A program made the position numbers and the translations under genes. From the NCBI RefSeq assembly GCF_002201515.1, contig NZ_CP021421.1, positions 1,488,001 to 1,552,000 on the forward strand: a stretch of DNA of 64,000 nt. Reading direction: 5' to 3'. Of the stretch, positions 28,256 through 35,767 are shown piece by piece (position 1 is the first letter of the stretch; every line of letters starts with the position of its first letter). The notes beneath the pieces are model-generated. The model did no database searches and was not told where the DNA came from. It saw nothing but the letters and a program-made list of their open reading frames with translations. Source of the DNA: Muribaculum intestinale. Lineage in GTDB: Bacteria; Bacteroidota; Bacteroidia; Bacteroidales; Muribaculaceae.

Positions 28256-28320
28256 CTCCGAGCCTCCGAAAGCTCGGAGCCCTCAGAGAACTCCGAGTAC
28301 TCTGAGTTCTCCGAGTACTC
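28256..28320 (+). promoter_or_regulatory. Repeat-rich leader between flavin reductase and glyA
   Basis: Contains a 12-base direct repeat CTCCGAGTACTC (28291-28302 and 28309-28320), an 8-bp hairpin (28256-28263 with 28272-28279) and a competing 7-bp pairing (28287-28293 with 28304-28310). Mutually overlapping pairings resemble an attenuator, but no T run or promoter is evident. Confidence 0.4.
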
Positions 28321-28368
28321 AGATTCAAAAAAGATTTCATCAAACAATAAATTCATCAATAAACGTAA

Positions 28369-29649
28369 ATGGAAAGAGACAACGCCATCTTCGACATCAT
28401 TGAGCGCGAACACCAGCGCCAGCGTCATGGCATCGAGCTGATTGCTTCTGAAAATTTTGTCAGCGACCAGGTAATGCAGGCCATGGGCTCATGCCTTACC
28501 AACAAATATGCCGAGGGCTATCCCGGCCACCGCTACTATGGCGGATGCCAGGTGGTAGACGAGGCTGAAAGCATCGCAATCGACCGCATCAAGCGCATAT
28601 TCGGCGCTGAATATGCCAACGTGCAGCCACACTCCGGAGCACAGGCCAACATGGCTGTGTTTATGGCATGCCTCAAGCCGGGCGACAAGTTCCTCGGCCT
28701 CAACCTTTCGCATGGAGGTCACCTCTCCCACGGAAGCCCCGTCAACTTCTCCGGCCTTATGTTCCAGGCGCTTGAGTACAACGTTAAGGAAGATACCGGC
28801 CTCGTCGACTACGAACAGATGGAGGAGGTAGCACGCCGCGAGCGTCCGAAGCTCATCATCGGTGGTGCCAGCGCCTACAGCCGCGAATGGGACTATGCCC
28901 GCATGCGCCGTCTGGCCGACGAAATCGGTGCCATCTTCATGGTCGACATGGCTCATCCCGCCGGACTTATCGCCGCCGGTCTGCTCGACAATCCGCTGAA
29001 GTATGCCCACATCGTCACCTCTACCACCCACAAGACCCTCCGCGGCCCGCGCGGCGGCATCATCCTCCTCGGCAAGGATTTCGAGAATCCCTGGGGCAAG
29101 ACCAATCCCAAGGGCGAGGTGCGCAAGATGTCGGCTCTGCTCGACTCCGCAGTGTTCCCCGGTGTGCAGGGCGGCCCGCTTGAACATGTCATCGCTGCCA
29201 AGGCTGTGGCATTCGGCGAGGCTCTCCAGCCCAGCTACCGCGACTATCAGGCCCAGGTGAAGAAAAACGCCGCAGTCATGGCCCAGGGCCTTATCGACAA
29301 GGGCTACAAGATTATCTCCGGCGGCACCGACAACCACTGCATGCTCGTCGACCTCCGCACCAAGTTCCCCGACCTCACCGGCAAGGTGGCCGAGAAGGTG
29401 CTCGTAGAGGCCGACATCACCGCCAACAAGAATATGGTGCCATTCGACAGCCGCTCACCCTTCCAGACATCCGGTATCCGCCTCGGCACCCCCGCCATCA
29501 CAACACGCGGCGCAAAGGAAGACCTCATGGGCGACATCGTCGAGATGATTGACACCGTGCTCACCCACCACGACGACCCCAAGATGATTGCCGCAGTGCG
29601 CGAGAAGGTCAATTCCGTGATGGAAGGCTACCCCATGTTTGCCTATTGA
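28369..29649 (+). CDS. glyA: Serine hydroxymethyltransferase
   Basis: 426 residues. PLP enzyme converting serine and tetrahydrofolate to glycine and methylene-tetrahydrofolate. N-terminal [39 protein letters not shown] and the PLP-lysine segment [15 protein letters not shown] are diagnostic. Full length. Downstream is a very strong 19-bp hairpin terminator. Upstream lies an unusual repeat-rich leader. Confidence 0.97.
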   Translation: MERDNAIFDIIEREHQRQRHGIELIASENFVSDQVMQAMGSCLTNKYAEGYPGHRYYGGCQVVDEAESIAIDRIKRIFGAEYANVQPHSGAQANMAVFMACLKPGDKFLGLNLSHGGHLSHGSPVNFSGLMFQALEYNVKEDTGLVDYEQMEEVARRERPKLIIGGASAYSREWDYARMRRLADEIGAIFMVDMAHPAGLIAAGLLDNPLKYAHIVTSTTHKTLRGPRGGIILLGKDFENPWGKTNPKGEVRKMSALLDSAVFPGVQGGPLEHVIAAKAVAFGEALQPSYRDYQAQVKKNAAVMAQGLIDKGYKIISGGTDNHCMLVDLRTKFPDLTGKVAEKVLVEADITANKNMVPFDSRSPFQTSGIRLGTPAITTRGAKEDLMGDIVEMIDTVLTHHDDPKMIAAVREKVNSVMEGYPMFAY

Positions 29650-29679
29650 TTGGCGCTGTAGCCGCGCCATTTGATACAT

Positions 29680-29719
29680 ACGTCACCCATGATGCGTCAC
29701 GACGCATCATGGGTGACGT
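29680..29719 (+). terminator. Terminator of the pyrB-glyA gene group
   Basis: Perfect 19-bp stem (29680-29698 with 29701-29719), two-base spacer, followed by CGTTTT. It lies 30 bases after glyA. Confidence 0.85.
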
Positions 29720-29858
29720 CGTTTTCAGCGCATACCCCGCGGCATTCGTCGCCGGCCGACAATATCGAATTAATTTGCGGCATGTTTTGTGGCGGAGCAT
29801 GGGGTGGTGTGTTGTCGCCATGGGTTGTCGTTTTTATGGATGGCATGGTTGGTGTTTT

Positions 29859-29984
29859 GTCGCCGGGCTACGCCAGGCATTCCCCAAAAACCGCTAAGCC
29901 ACCTATGGTTGCGAACCGCTAAGCGCGGCTCTTACCATAGGCTAACGTTGTGGACGCCGCTAAGCGCGGCTATGCGCTAACGCG
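29859..29984 (+). repeat. Structured intergenic repeat, copy 1
   Basis: Begins with GTCGCCGGGCTACGCCAGGC and ends with TATGCGCTAACGCG. Contains stem CCTATGGT/ACCATAGG (29902-29909 with 29934-29941) around a conserved inner stem-loop AACCGCTAAGCGCGGCTCTT, then CTAACGTTGT and a second stem GCCGC/GCGGC. It forms an inverted pair with copy 2. Explains part of the gene-free stretch 29720-30171; bases 29720-29858 hold nothing else recognised. Confidence 0.8.
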
Positions 29985-30045
29985 CGGCATGCCAACGCAG
30001 CCAAAACATATCATCACAATTCAAATTGCCCACATCCGCAACTCC

Positions 30046-30165
30046 CGCGTAGCGCATAGCCCCTTTGGGGGCGTCAACAACGTTAGCCCCACCCAAGAGC
30101 CGCCATAGCGGTTCGTAGGGTGGGGAATTCCCATTCTCACGTCGTGCCCGGCGTAGCCCGGCGAC
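30046..30165 (-). repeat. Structured intergenic repeat, copy 2
   Basis: Same layout as copy 1 on the opposite strand. The main stem is different but still fully paired: CCCCACCC (30087-30094) with GGGTGGGG (30118-30125). The second stem is CCCC/GGGG-type. It ends 6 bases before the stop of the neighbouring membrane-protein gene. Confidence 0.8.
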
Positions 30166-30171
30166 ACGCAA

Positions 30172-30576
30172 TCAAGCGTGCTCCTTACGCCGGCTGATAA
30201 GATTCTTGCTGTAAAACACTGAAGACAAAAAGCATGCTACCCATACACAAAGCCCAACAATAGTAGGATGATAGAGCGCCTCATGGCCGAACATAGAATA
30301 ATACACCGCCATAAACTCGACCAACGCCAACACCAGCGCCAACGATATGGTGGTATGGCCGTTGAGAGTGCCCACACCGGTATAGTCGTCAGTGACTTTA
30401 AACACCTTGCTCCACAGAAACAATACCATACTGACGCCCCAAAATACGATACTGTGTTCAATTATACCGAGAAGACCGGGGGCGTCGACATCAAGTCCGC
30501 GTATCACCAAAAGAGCAATTACAAGCGCCACATTCAGGGCGAAGTATCCAAGAAAGCTGAATTTATAGTTTCGCAT
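30172..30576 (-). CDS. Four-TM membrane protein, paralogue 1
   Basis: 134 residues with four predicted transmembrane helices (about 8-26, 40-58, 75-93, 103-122). Homologous to the 133-residue protein at 31502-31903: both share KFSxLGY, RGLD, the run SMVLFLWSKVF, then DDYxGVGTLN, YYSMFGH and a basic C-terminal tail. No named family recognised. Lies at the end of an AT-rich minus-strand group of small membrane genes. Confidence 0.72.
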   Translation of the reverse strand: MRNYKFSFLGYFALNVALVIALLVIRGLDVDAPGLLGIIEHSIVFWGVSMVLFLWSKVFKVTDDYTGVGTLNGHTTISLALVLALVEFMAVYYSMFGHEALYHPTIVGLCVWVACFLSSVFYSKNLISRRKEHA

Positions 30577-30598
30577 ATATAAGGGATAATATGATGAT

Positions 30599-30760
30599 TT
30601 AACATTTCCTGCATTTCATCATCAATTGGATATAGGCGATGGTGCCAATAATAATTGATGCCGATGATATTATTATCCTTCTTATATTATCAGACTTGAA
30701 GTCTTCGACTATTAGCCACGACAAGCATGCCAGACTCACGAAATAGATTATTGAATACAT
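30599..30760 (-). CDS. Small two-TM protein, 53 residues
   Basis: This frame encodes a first hydrophobic helix (IIYFVSLACLSWLIV), a charged loop (EDFKSDNIRR) and a second helix (IIISSASIIIGTIAYIQLMM), ending KCRKC. The TM-charged loop-TM pattern resembles the 65- and 66-residue proteins at 11.8-12.6 kb, without clear sequence identity. An 80-codon frame overlaps its start region in another frame. I prefer this one for its coherent membrane topology. Confidence 0.45.
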   Translation of the reverse strand: MYSIIYFVSLACLSWLIVEDFKSDNIRRIIISSASIIIGTIAYIQLMMKCRKC

Positions 30761-30985
30761 TATCGATTTCTTCATCAAAAGTAAAATTTGTTAATGGGTT
30801 GTGCGAAATATTTCTATTACTTACTATGTATTTGCCACCAACGTAGCCGGAGGATGTTGAATTACATGCAATCCCTACCGTATGGCGATAAATTTCCATA
30901 AAGATAGGTAAATATCTGCAAATATTATGCAAAAATGCTGAAAAACATTAGATTTGTGTATGATATAGTATGGTCTACTGACAGC

Positions 30986-31435
30986 TTATCTGTTCTTTAT
31001 CCGGTAGAGCTTAAATGCAATCAGTTCGATTGCGATGATGAATATAATATCGCCTATTGAATCTGGAAGCGCTCTTTCAAAGGAGTAATATGCCAATGGA
31101 AACCATGCAACTACCGGAAATAATTGTTTGGCATATAGTATCTTAAAACTCTCTTTGGCAAATTTCTTTGCTGTGGAGTGTGGCAAATCCTTATGCTCAT
31201 TTATAAAGACCATTATATGAGTTAGATACTGTTTGCGAAAACATACTCCTGCATATCCTCCCATACATACCCAAAGTATGTATAGCGGATAGAAATACGA
31301 TGGCTCATCGAGCCCGGTAAATACTCTTCCATGGATTACATACATCCCGATAAACAGCATAATATAGCAAGCGCCTCCCATGGTAGTAGCCCCGATGAAG
31401 GCGTATTTTAATGTGTCTTTTAAGGTGTGTTCCAT
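30986..31435 (-). CDS. Membrane protein of unknown function, 149 residues
   Basis: Four hydrophobic segments (about 10-33, 46-62, 105-120, 126-142) with a charged middle (QYLTHIMVFINEHKDLPHSTAKKFAKES). Not recognised. It lies between the two paralogous four-TM genes on the same strand, 66 bases after the stop of the upstream one. Bases 30761-30985 hold no gene I can support with confidence. Confidence 0.68.
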   Translation of the reverse strand: MEHTLKDTLKYAFIGATTMGGACYIMLFIGMYVIHGRVFTGLDEPSYFYPLYILWVCMGGYAGVCFRKQYLTHIMVFINEHKDLPHSTAKKFAKESFKILYAKQLFPVVAWFPLAYYSFERALPDSIGDIIFIIAIELIAFKLYRIKNR

Positions 31436-31501
31436 AATCTTTATTATTTAGGTGTATGAAATGTATCGTTCAATCGTTGCGCAATATTGTTGCGCATCAT
31501 G

Positions 31502-31903
31502 TCACGTCGCAGAGGTTCTTAATATGAACTTCTTGCCGAAACAGGCGGCATAGATGAATGTTGTCGTCCATATGCATGTCAGAGCCATAGCTGGCAAATA
31601 AAACACGTCGTGGCCGAACATCGAATAATAAATCGTCGCGGCTTCAGCGATGGCCAATGCAAAGGTCAGAGCGCGAGTGATACGGGCATTCAGTGTGCCG
31701 ACACCCTTGTAATCATCGCCCGCTACAAATACCTTGCTCCACAGAAACAGCACCATGCTTCCGCCCCAGAATATGATGGCGCCCTCAAGCCACTCCTGCA
31801 CCTTGGCAGCCTCGGTATCGAGCCCCCGCATTGTCAGAAGCGCTACTGTCAGCACCCAGTTAATTGCAACGTAGCCAAGATAACTGAATTTATATTTGTA
31901 CAT
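31502..31903 (-). CDS. Four-TM membrane protein, paralogue 2
   Basis: 133 residues, four transmembrane helices, homologous to the 134-residue protein at 30172-30576 along its whole length (about half identical by eye). Conserved FLWSKVF, DDYKGVGTLN and YYSMFGHD mark a family signature. Function unknown. Follows the Cys-rich lipoprotein gene, from which it is separated by a strong hairpin. Confidence 0.72.
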   Translation of the reverse strand: MYKYKFSYLGYVAINWVLTVALLTMRGLDTEAAKVQEWLEGAIIFWGGSMVLFLWSKVFVAGDDYKGVGTLNARITRALTFALAIAEAATIYYSMFGHDVFYLPAMALTCIWTTTFIYAACFGKKFILRTSAT

Positions 31904-31949
31904 GTAATAATGAAAATTAAAATTGAATTATTGTAAAGATAGAAAAAAT

Positions 31950-32000
31950 AAAAATATGTTATGCCCAATTATGTCGTGTAATTGGGCATAACATATTTTT
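31950..32000 (-). terminator. Terminator of the Cys-rich lipoprotein gene
   Basis: A perfect stem of at least 21 bp (31951-31971 with 31979-31999, 7-base loop) begins at the stop codon. It is followed on the minus strand by a T-rich tract. Confidence 0.85.
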
Positions 32001-32647
32001 TAATCACATACATAATATGCAGCTACTTGACATCCAAGTCCCACAAGTAGGGAGCCGCCTAAAGTTGTAACCGATAGAGAGCCACAAATTAAAACGTTTA
32101 AAGAGGTAAACATTGTATTGCATAAGAATTGATCCTGTTTAGAGAATTGTCGTTCTGGATCATTGGAGGTCCAGAGGATTTGAGTTTCAGGGTCGTAAAC
32201 AAATGATCGCATTACTTTCCCCTCTTCATCAAGTGCAATGAATTCATTGTCAGAAACTTGTTCAAATGATATTATTACCGATGCATTAGATTCGGTACTT
32301 TGGCATTCAATGATACAAGAATTGGGAAATGTAGGATTTGCAATAGCATATGCATCTCGTTTAGCTGTGGCGTCTTCGAAATGATAAACTTCCAACTCAT
32401 TTGCAGAACGGCTAAGAAGACTATTTTTAGTCTCTAAAATGTCTCTGAATTCATCTGATACAGCTGTTATGTCGGATTTTGTTATGGTCGTAGGATTTGT
32501 CTTTAGAAACATAATGTCATCTCCGGTAGCAGTATTTTCTACAATCGGATTGATTGTTTCGTCTATTTCATTTTGTGATGTACATCCTACAGGAAGGATA
32601 ACACAGACTGATGCTATCAGCGTGATAAGTGTTTTTTTGTTTAGCAT
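32000..32647 (-). CDS. Lipoprotein with hydrophobic Cys-rich C-terminal segment
   Basis: 215 residues. Lipoprotein signal with lipobox VGC at residue 22. A polar domain (about 40-170) contains KRDAYAIANPTFPNSCIIECQ. The last 42 residues are hydrophobic, Gly-rich and carry four Cys (CNTMFTSLNVLIC, then VGLGCQVAAYYVCD). The combination of a polar precursor with a compact hydrophobic Cys-rich tail recalls precursors such as that of halocin C8, in which the C-terminal part is released as a peptide antibiotic. No homology is claimed. Neighbours are several small multi-TM proteins that could protect the producer. Alternative: an ordinary surface lipoprotein. Confidence 0.65.
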   Translation of the reverse strand: MLNKKTLITLIASVCVILPVGCTSQNEIDETINPIVENTATGDDIMFLKTNPTTITKSDITAVSDEFRDILETKNSLLSRSANELEVYHFEDATAKRDAYAIANPTFPNSCIIECQSTESNASVIISFEQVSDNEFIALDEEGKVMRSFVYDPETQILWTSNDPERQFSKQDQFLCNTMFTSLNVLICGSLSVTTLGGSLLVGLGCQVAAYYVCD

Positions 32648-32680
32648 AATTGAGTAAAATATTGAATTAAATTAACGATG

Positions 32681-33055
32681 TTATTCAAGAGTAAGGTAGC
32701 CAAGGTATTTGCCGCCGGAGGTGGTATCGATTAAGATTTCATAGATGCCTGGGGCTGTACCTATGGTGATTGTGGTGGGAGAGAATGTCAGGAATGTACG
32801 GGAGATGGCGTCGCCGTTATCCATGTGTGTGATTGTAGCGGTGGCTTTGCCTTCAGGTGTGATGAACTCAATGTGAAGATTGCCGTTGATGTAGTAGCAT
32901 GTCGCATTGACTTCTTCCGGAGTAGTGTCCTTCGGACGCTTACGTAAATAATCGAGTTCAACATGTTTGCTATCCGGAGGCTTGTGCTCCTCGGCAAATA
33001 TCATTGTCGATGCCGAAAAGAGGAGCACGAGTGAAAGTAAAATTTTAAGTTTCAT
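32681..33055 (-). CDS. Secreted DUF3244 family protein
   Basis: 124 residues with signal peptide (cleavage near FAEE at 21). The beta-rich remainder (NATCYYINGNLHIEF, SPTTITIGTAPGIYEILIDT, GGKYLGYLTLE) fits the DUF3244 immunoglobulin-like family of Bacteroidales. Function unknown. It is downstream of the TPR-HTH gene on the same strand but separated by a long hairpin, and has its own -7 box. Confidence 0.8.
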   Translation of the reverse strand: MKLKILLSLVLLFSASTMIFAEEHKPPDSKHVELDYLRKRPKDTTPEEVNATCYYINGNLHIEFITPEGKATATITHMDNGDAISRTFLTFSPTTITIGTAPGIYEILIDTTSGGKYLGYLTLE

Positions 33056-33095
33056 TGATGTTTTATTTGTGTGATGAATAGGTTTTGTGTCACCA

Positions 33096-33103
33096 CAAAG
33101 TTA
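33096..33103 (-). promoter_or_regulatory. Putative -7 box of the DUF3244 gene
   Basis: Minus-strand TAACTTTG, 41 bases before the DUF3244 start. No clear -33 element. Confidence 0.5.
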
Positions 33104-33184
33104 GAGATAGGTATGCGGGAATATACTATTTTTAATCTCGGAAATATTTATCACTTTATAAAAGATGTCTATGTAATAAGTTTA

Positions 33185-33245
33185 TATACAAGCAGTTGGC
33201 GGTGATAAAAACTCGATGTTTTTATCACCGCCAACTGCTTGTATA
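33185..33245. repeat. 27-bp perfect inverted repeat
   Basis: Arms 33185-33211 and 33219-33245 pair without mismatch around a 7-base loop; the A5/T5 at the loop side strengthens both directions. It lies 60 bases past the TPR-HTH stop. Probably its terminator, though far longer than needed. Confidence 0.85.
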
Positions 33246-33285
33246 ATTTGTTGAAAATCAACCGATTATATACATATTCGAGCTA

Positions 33286-33295
33286 GGGGGGGGGG
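33286..33295. repeat. Run of ten G
   Basis: A homopolymer of ten G (plus strand) lies 13 bases past the TPR-HTH stop codon, between it and the 27-bp inverted repeat. Such tracts slip during replication. Confidence 0.9.
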
Positions 33296-33307
33296 TAAGG
33301 TGCTGAT

Positions 33308-35029
33308 TTATAGCTTGTTGTTTAATGCGGTGAGGAAAAACTCTTTGTCGGGGGCGGCAGAATCAGCAATGCGTGCTCTTAGGCGCGTCCATTTGTTGTA
33401 ATAATTGCCATGCTTCATATCCATAATCAGGCATATCGCGCGAGGCGAAAATCCTGCGAGTATGAGAGCGCAGAAAGTGATATCATTTTCCTTGAATCGT
33501 GGCATCTGTTCCTGCATGCGCGTGAGAATATTGTCGCGGCATTGATCTACAATTTCCTTTAGTTGATCGAGATAGTCGTCGTGTTTGATTTTGGCAATTT
33601 CGTTTTCAACATCCTTTATTATGGTTAGGCGCGTAGCATCGGAATCGCGCTTTTCAAAATATTCGTTGCTTAAATTGTTCAAAACCTTATATCTATCCCG
33701 GAACAATTGGTTTACAAGTATGGTTTGCTCACGCAGGCGTATATCCTTCTCTGCAGCGATGGATTTTAGCGCCGCAGCATTATTTTCCAAAGAGAGAAGG
33801 CGAGATGTGAGTTCGCGAGCCTCCAGCATCTTGTTTTCAAGTTCAAGACGTTTACGTTTCATGCGTTCACGATAAAAGATGAAAAAACCGAAACATATTA
33901 ACACTATTATCGCAATAAGCAGCAATGTAAGGGCATGGTATCTGTCGGCTTTTTCATGTTCGGCGACCGACTTATTGTAATGGAAGTCGCTTTCGGCAAA
34001 GGCCACATTGTTTTTAAGGACCTCCTTTATGTCTTTATCATGGATTGTCCACATCTTCTCAAGTTCGGCCACAGCATTCTCATAGTCATGTTTTTTAATA
34101 AGTAGGGTTGATTGGGCCCAATGATACTCTTCCGTGTTATCCCAACGGGGGTTGTATTTCCGTTCCAATTGTAGATAGTAGTTTGCGCTGTCGAGTCGGT
34201 TTAGGAGTGTATACATATATGATGTGTAAGGTCGGTTCTGTAACTCTGCTGTTTCATTCCCCCAGAATTGCTCTGCGAGGGAGGAATGGTGGCGCGCCGA
34301 ATTGTACCGCTTCAGTTTCAGCAGAGGCTTCATGTATGTCGCATGGTAGAATCCAAGGAAAGTTGAGTCGGCTATTTCAATTGAAAGACTGTCCAGCATC
34401 GCAATTGTGGTGTTTGGTTTGTCAATACGGTTGAATGCAGATGCCAAATCCACGAGTGCATACTGGTTGTTGAGGGGCTTGTCGGCGCGGAGGTAGTAGT
34501 CGGCGGCAAGGCGTCGGTGGGTTATTGCCTTGTCGAAGTTGTATGCAGCCACGTATATATCGGCGATAAGCTCGTGGGTCTTGGCGAAAATATAGTCATC
34601 ATTAAGTCGGTCGGCGAGGTCGAGAGCCGTGAGCGCCTCCTTTATGGCCACGGTGAGGTTGCCGCGATAGAGATTGAGTATGCCTCGGTACATATGGGCG
34701 AGCGTGCGCTTCCTCGGCTCGGGATGCTCGTCGAAGTAGGCTACGGAGGTCGATATGAGCGAGTCGTCGGTCTCAAACCGGAAATTCTTGTCGCGCGCCT
34801 GCGTCAGCAGCAAGGCATAGTCAGCGCGCTGACGGTCGGAGCCTAATTCCGTGGGGCTTATGCTGTCGAGAATGTCGAGAGCCGAGTCGGGATGTTCCAT
34901 CATCAGACTCTCGGCCTCAAGCAGCATGGTGTCGACACGGCCCGATGTGGAGCAGGCCATGGCAAAAAGGAGCAACAAACTGTAGATGATGATACTGTGT
35001 TGGGGCATATAAAGTAAACGGATATTCAA
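33308..35029 (-). CDS. TPR / transmembrane / coiled-coil / HTH-like regulator
   Basis: 573 residues. N-terminal lipoprotein-type signal (LLLLFAMACS), then about 300 residues of TPR-like helical repeats. One transmembrane helix (about 370-390, LLLIAIIVLICFGFFIFY) follows, then a basic coiled coil (RMKRKRLELENKMLEARELTSRLLSLE) and a C-terminal helical domain. That domain contains NDITFCALILAGFSPRAICLIMDMKHGNYYNKWTRLR, resembling a LuxR-like DNA-binding helix-turn-helix. The layout suggests a membrane-spanning one-component sensor. Starts 43 bases after the RNase H gene stop. A second Met at residue 8 is possible. Confidence 0.8.
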   Translation of the reverse strand: MNIRLLYMPQHSIIIYSLLLLFAMACSTSGRVDTMLLEAESLMMEHPDSALDILDSISPTELGSDRQRADYALLLTQARDKNFRFETDDSLISTSVAYFDEHPEPRKRTLAHMYRGILNLYRGNLTVAIKEALTALDLADRLNDDYIFAKTHELIADIYVAAYNFDKAITHRRLAADYYLRADKPLNNQYALVDLASAFNRIDKPNTTIAMLDSLSIEIADSTFLGFYHATYMKPLLKLKRYNSARHHSSLAEQFWGNETAELQNRPYTSYMYTLLNRLDSANYYLQLERKYNPRWDNTEEYHWAQSTLLIKKHDYENAVAELEKMWTIHDKDIKEVLKNNVAFAESDFHYNKSVAEHEKADRYHALTLLLIAIIVLICFGFFIFYRERMKRKRLELENKMLEARELTSRLLSLENNAAALKSIAAEKDIRLREQTILVNQLFRDRYKVLNNLSNEYFEKRDSDATRLTIIKDVENEIAKIKHDDYLDQLKEIVDQCRDNILTRMQEQMPRFKENDITFCALILAGFSPRAICLIMDMKHGNYYNKWTRLRARIADSAAPDKEFFLTALNNKL

Positions 35030-35071
35030 CGAGGTATATTTTTCACCGGCGACCCCTCGGGCCGGAGTGTA

Positions 35072-35710
35072 TCACTTGCGGCCGAAGTCGGCGGGGATTT
35101 CTCCCCACTTTTCGGTGTCCCACTTTACCACGGTGCAACGCGAAGTGTGGGTCTGCACCCAGCGCTCGGCGCGCTGCAGGGTGGCGAGCAGGGCGGCATT
35201 GCGTGGGGTAGGGGCGAGCGAAGTGCGAGTCTTGCGGTTGCGCAGCCATGCCTGGGCCGTACGGCTGTCGGAGTAGATGGTGCGCACCCATCCCTTCTGC
35301 TCGCAGAGGGCCAGGGCGTGGACCAGGGCCAGGAATTCGCCTACATTGTTGGTGCCGTCGGCCACCGGGCCATAGTGGAACAGCTCCTCGCCGGTGCCTA
35401 CCACTACTCCACGGTACTCCATCACGCCCGGATTGCCGGCACATGCGGCGTCGACCGCGATGGCGTCGAGACGTATCTCGGGGAACGCCTCATAGTTGAT
35501 AATCTCGGGCTGGCGGTGTGCGGCCATGGCCCGCAGGGCGTAGAGCTCGTCGCCCCCGTCGTTGCGAAATGCCTCGGTGGCGGCGGTCTGCGACGTAAAG
35601 CTCTTGTATTTTGCCCCGGGAAATCCCTCGACCTGCGCCTGCGCCTCCTCCCAGGAGTCGTAGATGCCCGGTGCACGGCCTTCCCATACTACATAAAATT
35701 TTCTTGCCAT
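35072..35710 (-). CDS. rnhA: Ribonuclease H with viroplasmin-like N-terminal domain
   Basis: 212 residues. N-terminal caulimovirus-VI (viroplasmin) domain (KFYVVWEGRAPGIYDSWEEAQAQVEGFPGAKYKSF) that binds RNA/DNA hybrids, then an RNase H1 fold. The acidic catalytic residues lie in AIAVDAACAGNPG, NNVGEFLALVHAL and IYSDSRTAQAWL. Removes RNA from hybrids. Typical two-domain form of Bacteroidetes. Confidence 0.92.
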   Translation of the reverse strand: MARKFYVVWEGRAPGIYDSWEEAQAQVEGFPGAKYKSFTSQTAATEAFRNDGGDELYALRAMAAHRQPEIINYEAFPEIRLDAIAVDAACAGNPGVMEYRGVVVGTGEELFHYGPVADGTNNVGEFLALVHALALCEQKGWVRTIYSDSRTAQAWLRNRKTRTSLAPTPRNAALLATLQRAERWVQTHTSRCTVVKWDTEKWGEIPADFGRK

Positions 35711-35767
35711 AGGTTTGTCTTATTACCGGTTATTGTCATGTCGTGTCATCACTCGGGTCGTTGAAGG

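Noticed and set aside
29671..29980. Short frames sharing the peptide LWLRTAKRGSYHRLTLW with frames near 61.8 and 62.2 kb
   Set aside because: The shared peptide is only the translation of the structured intergenic repeat. It is not flanked by conserved coding sequence.
30690..30932. 80-codon frame on the minus strand
   Set aside because: Overlaps a more coherent two-TM frame, no domain, no promoter. Possible but unsupported.
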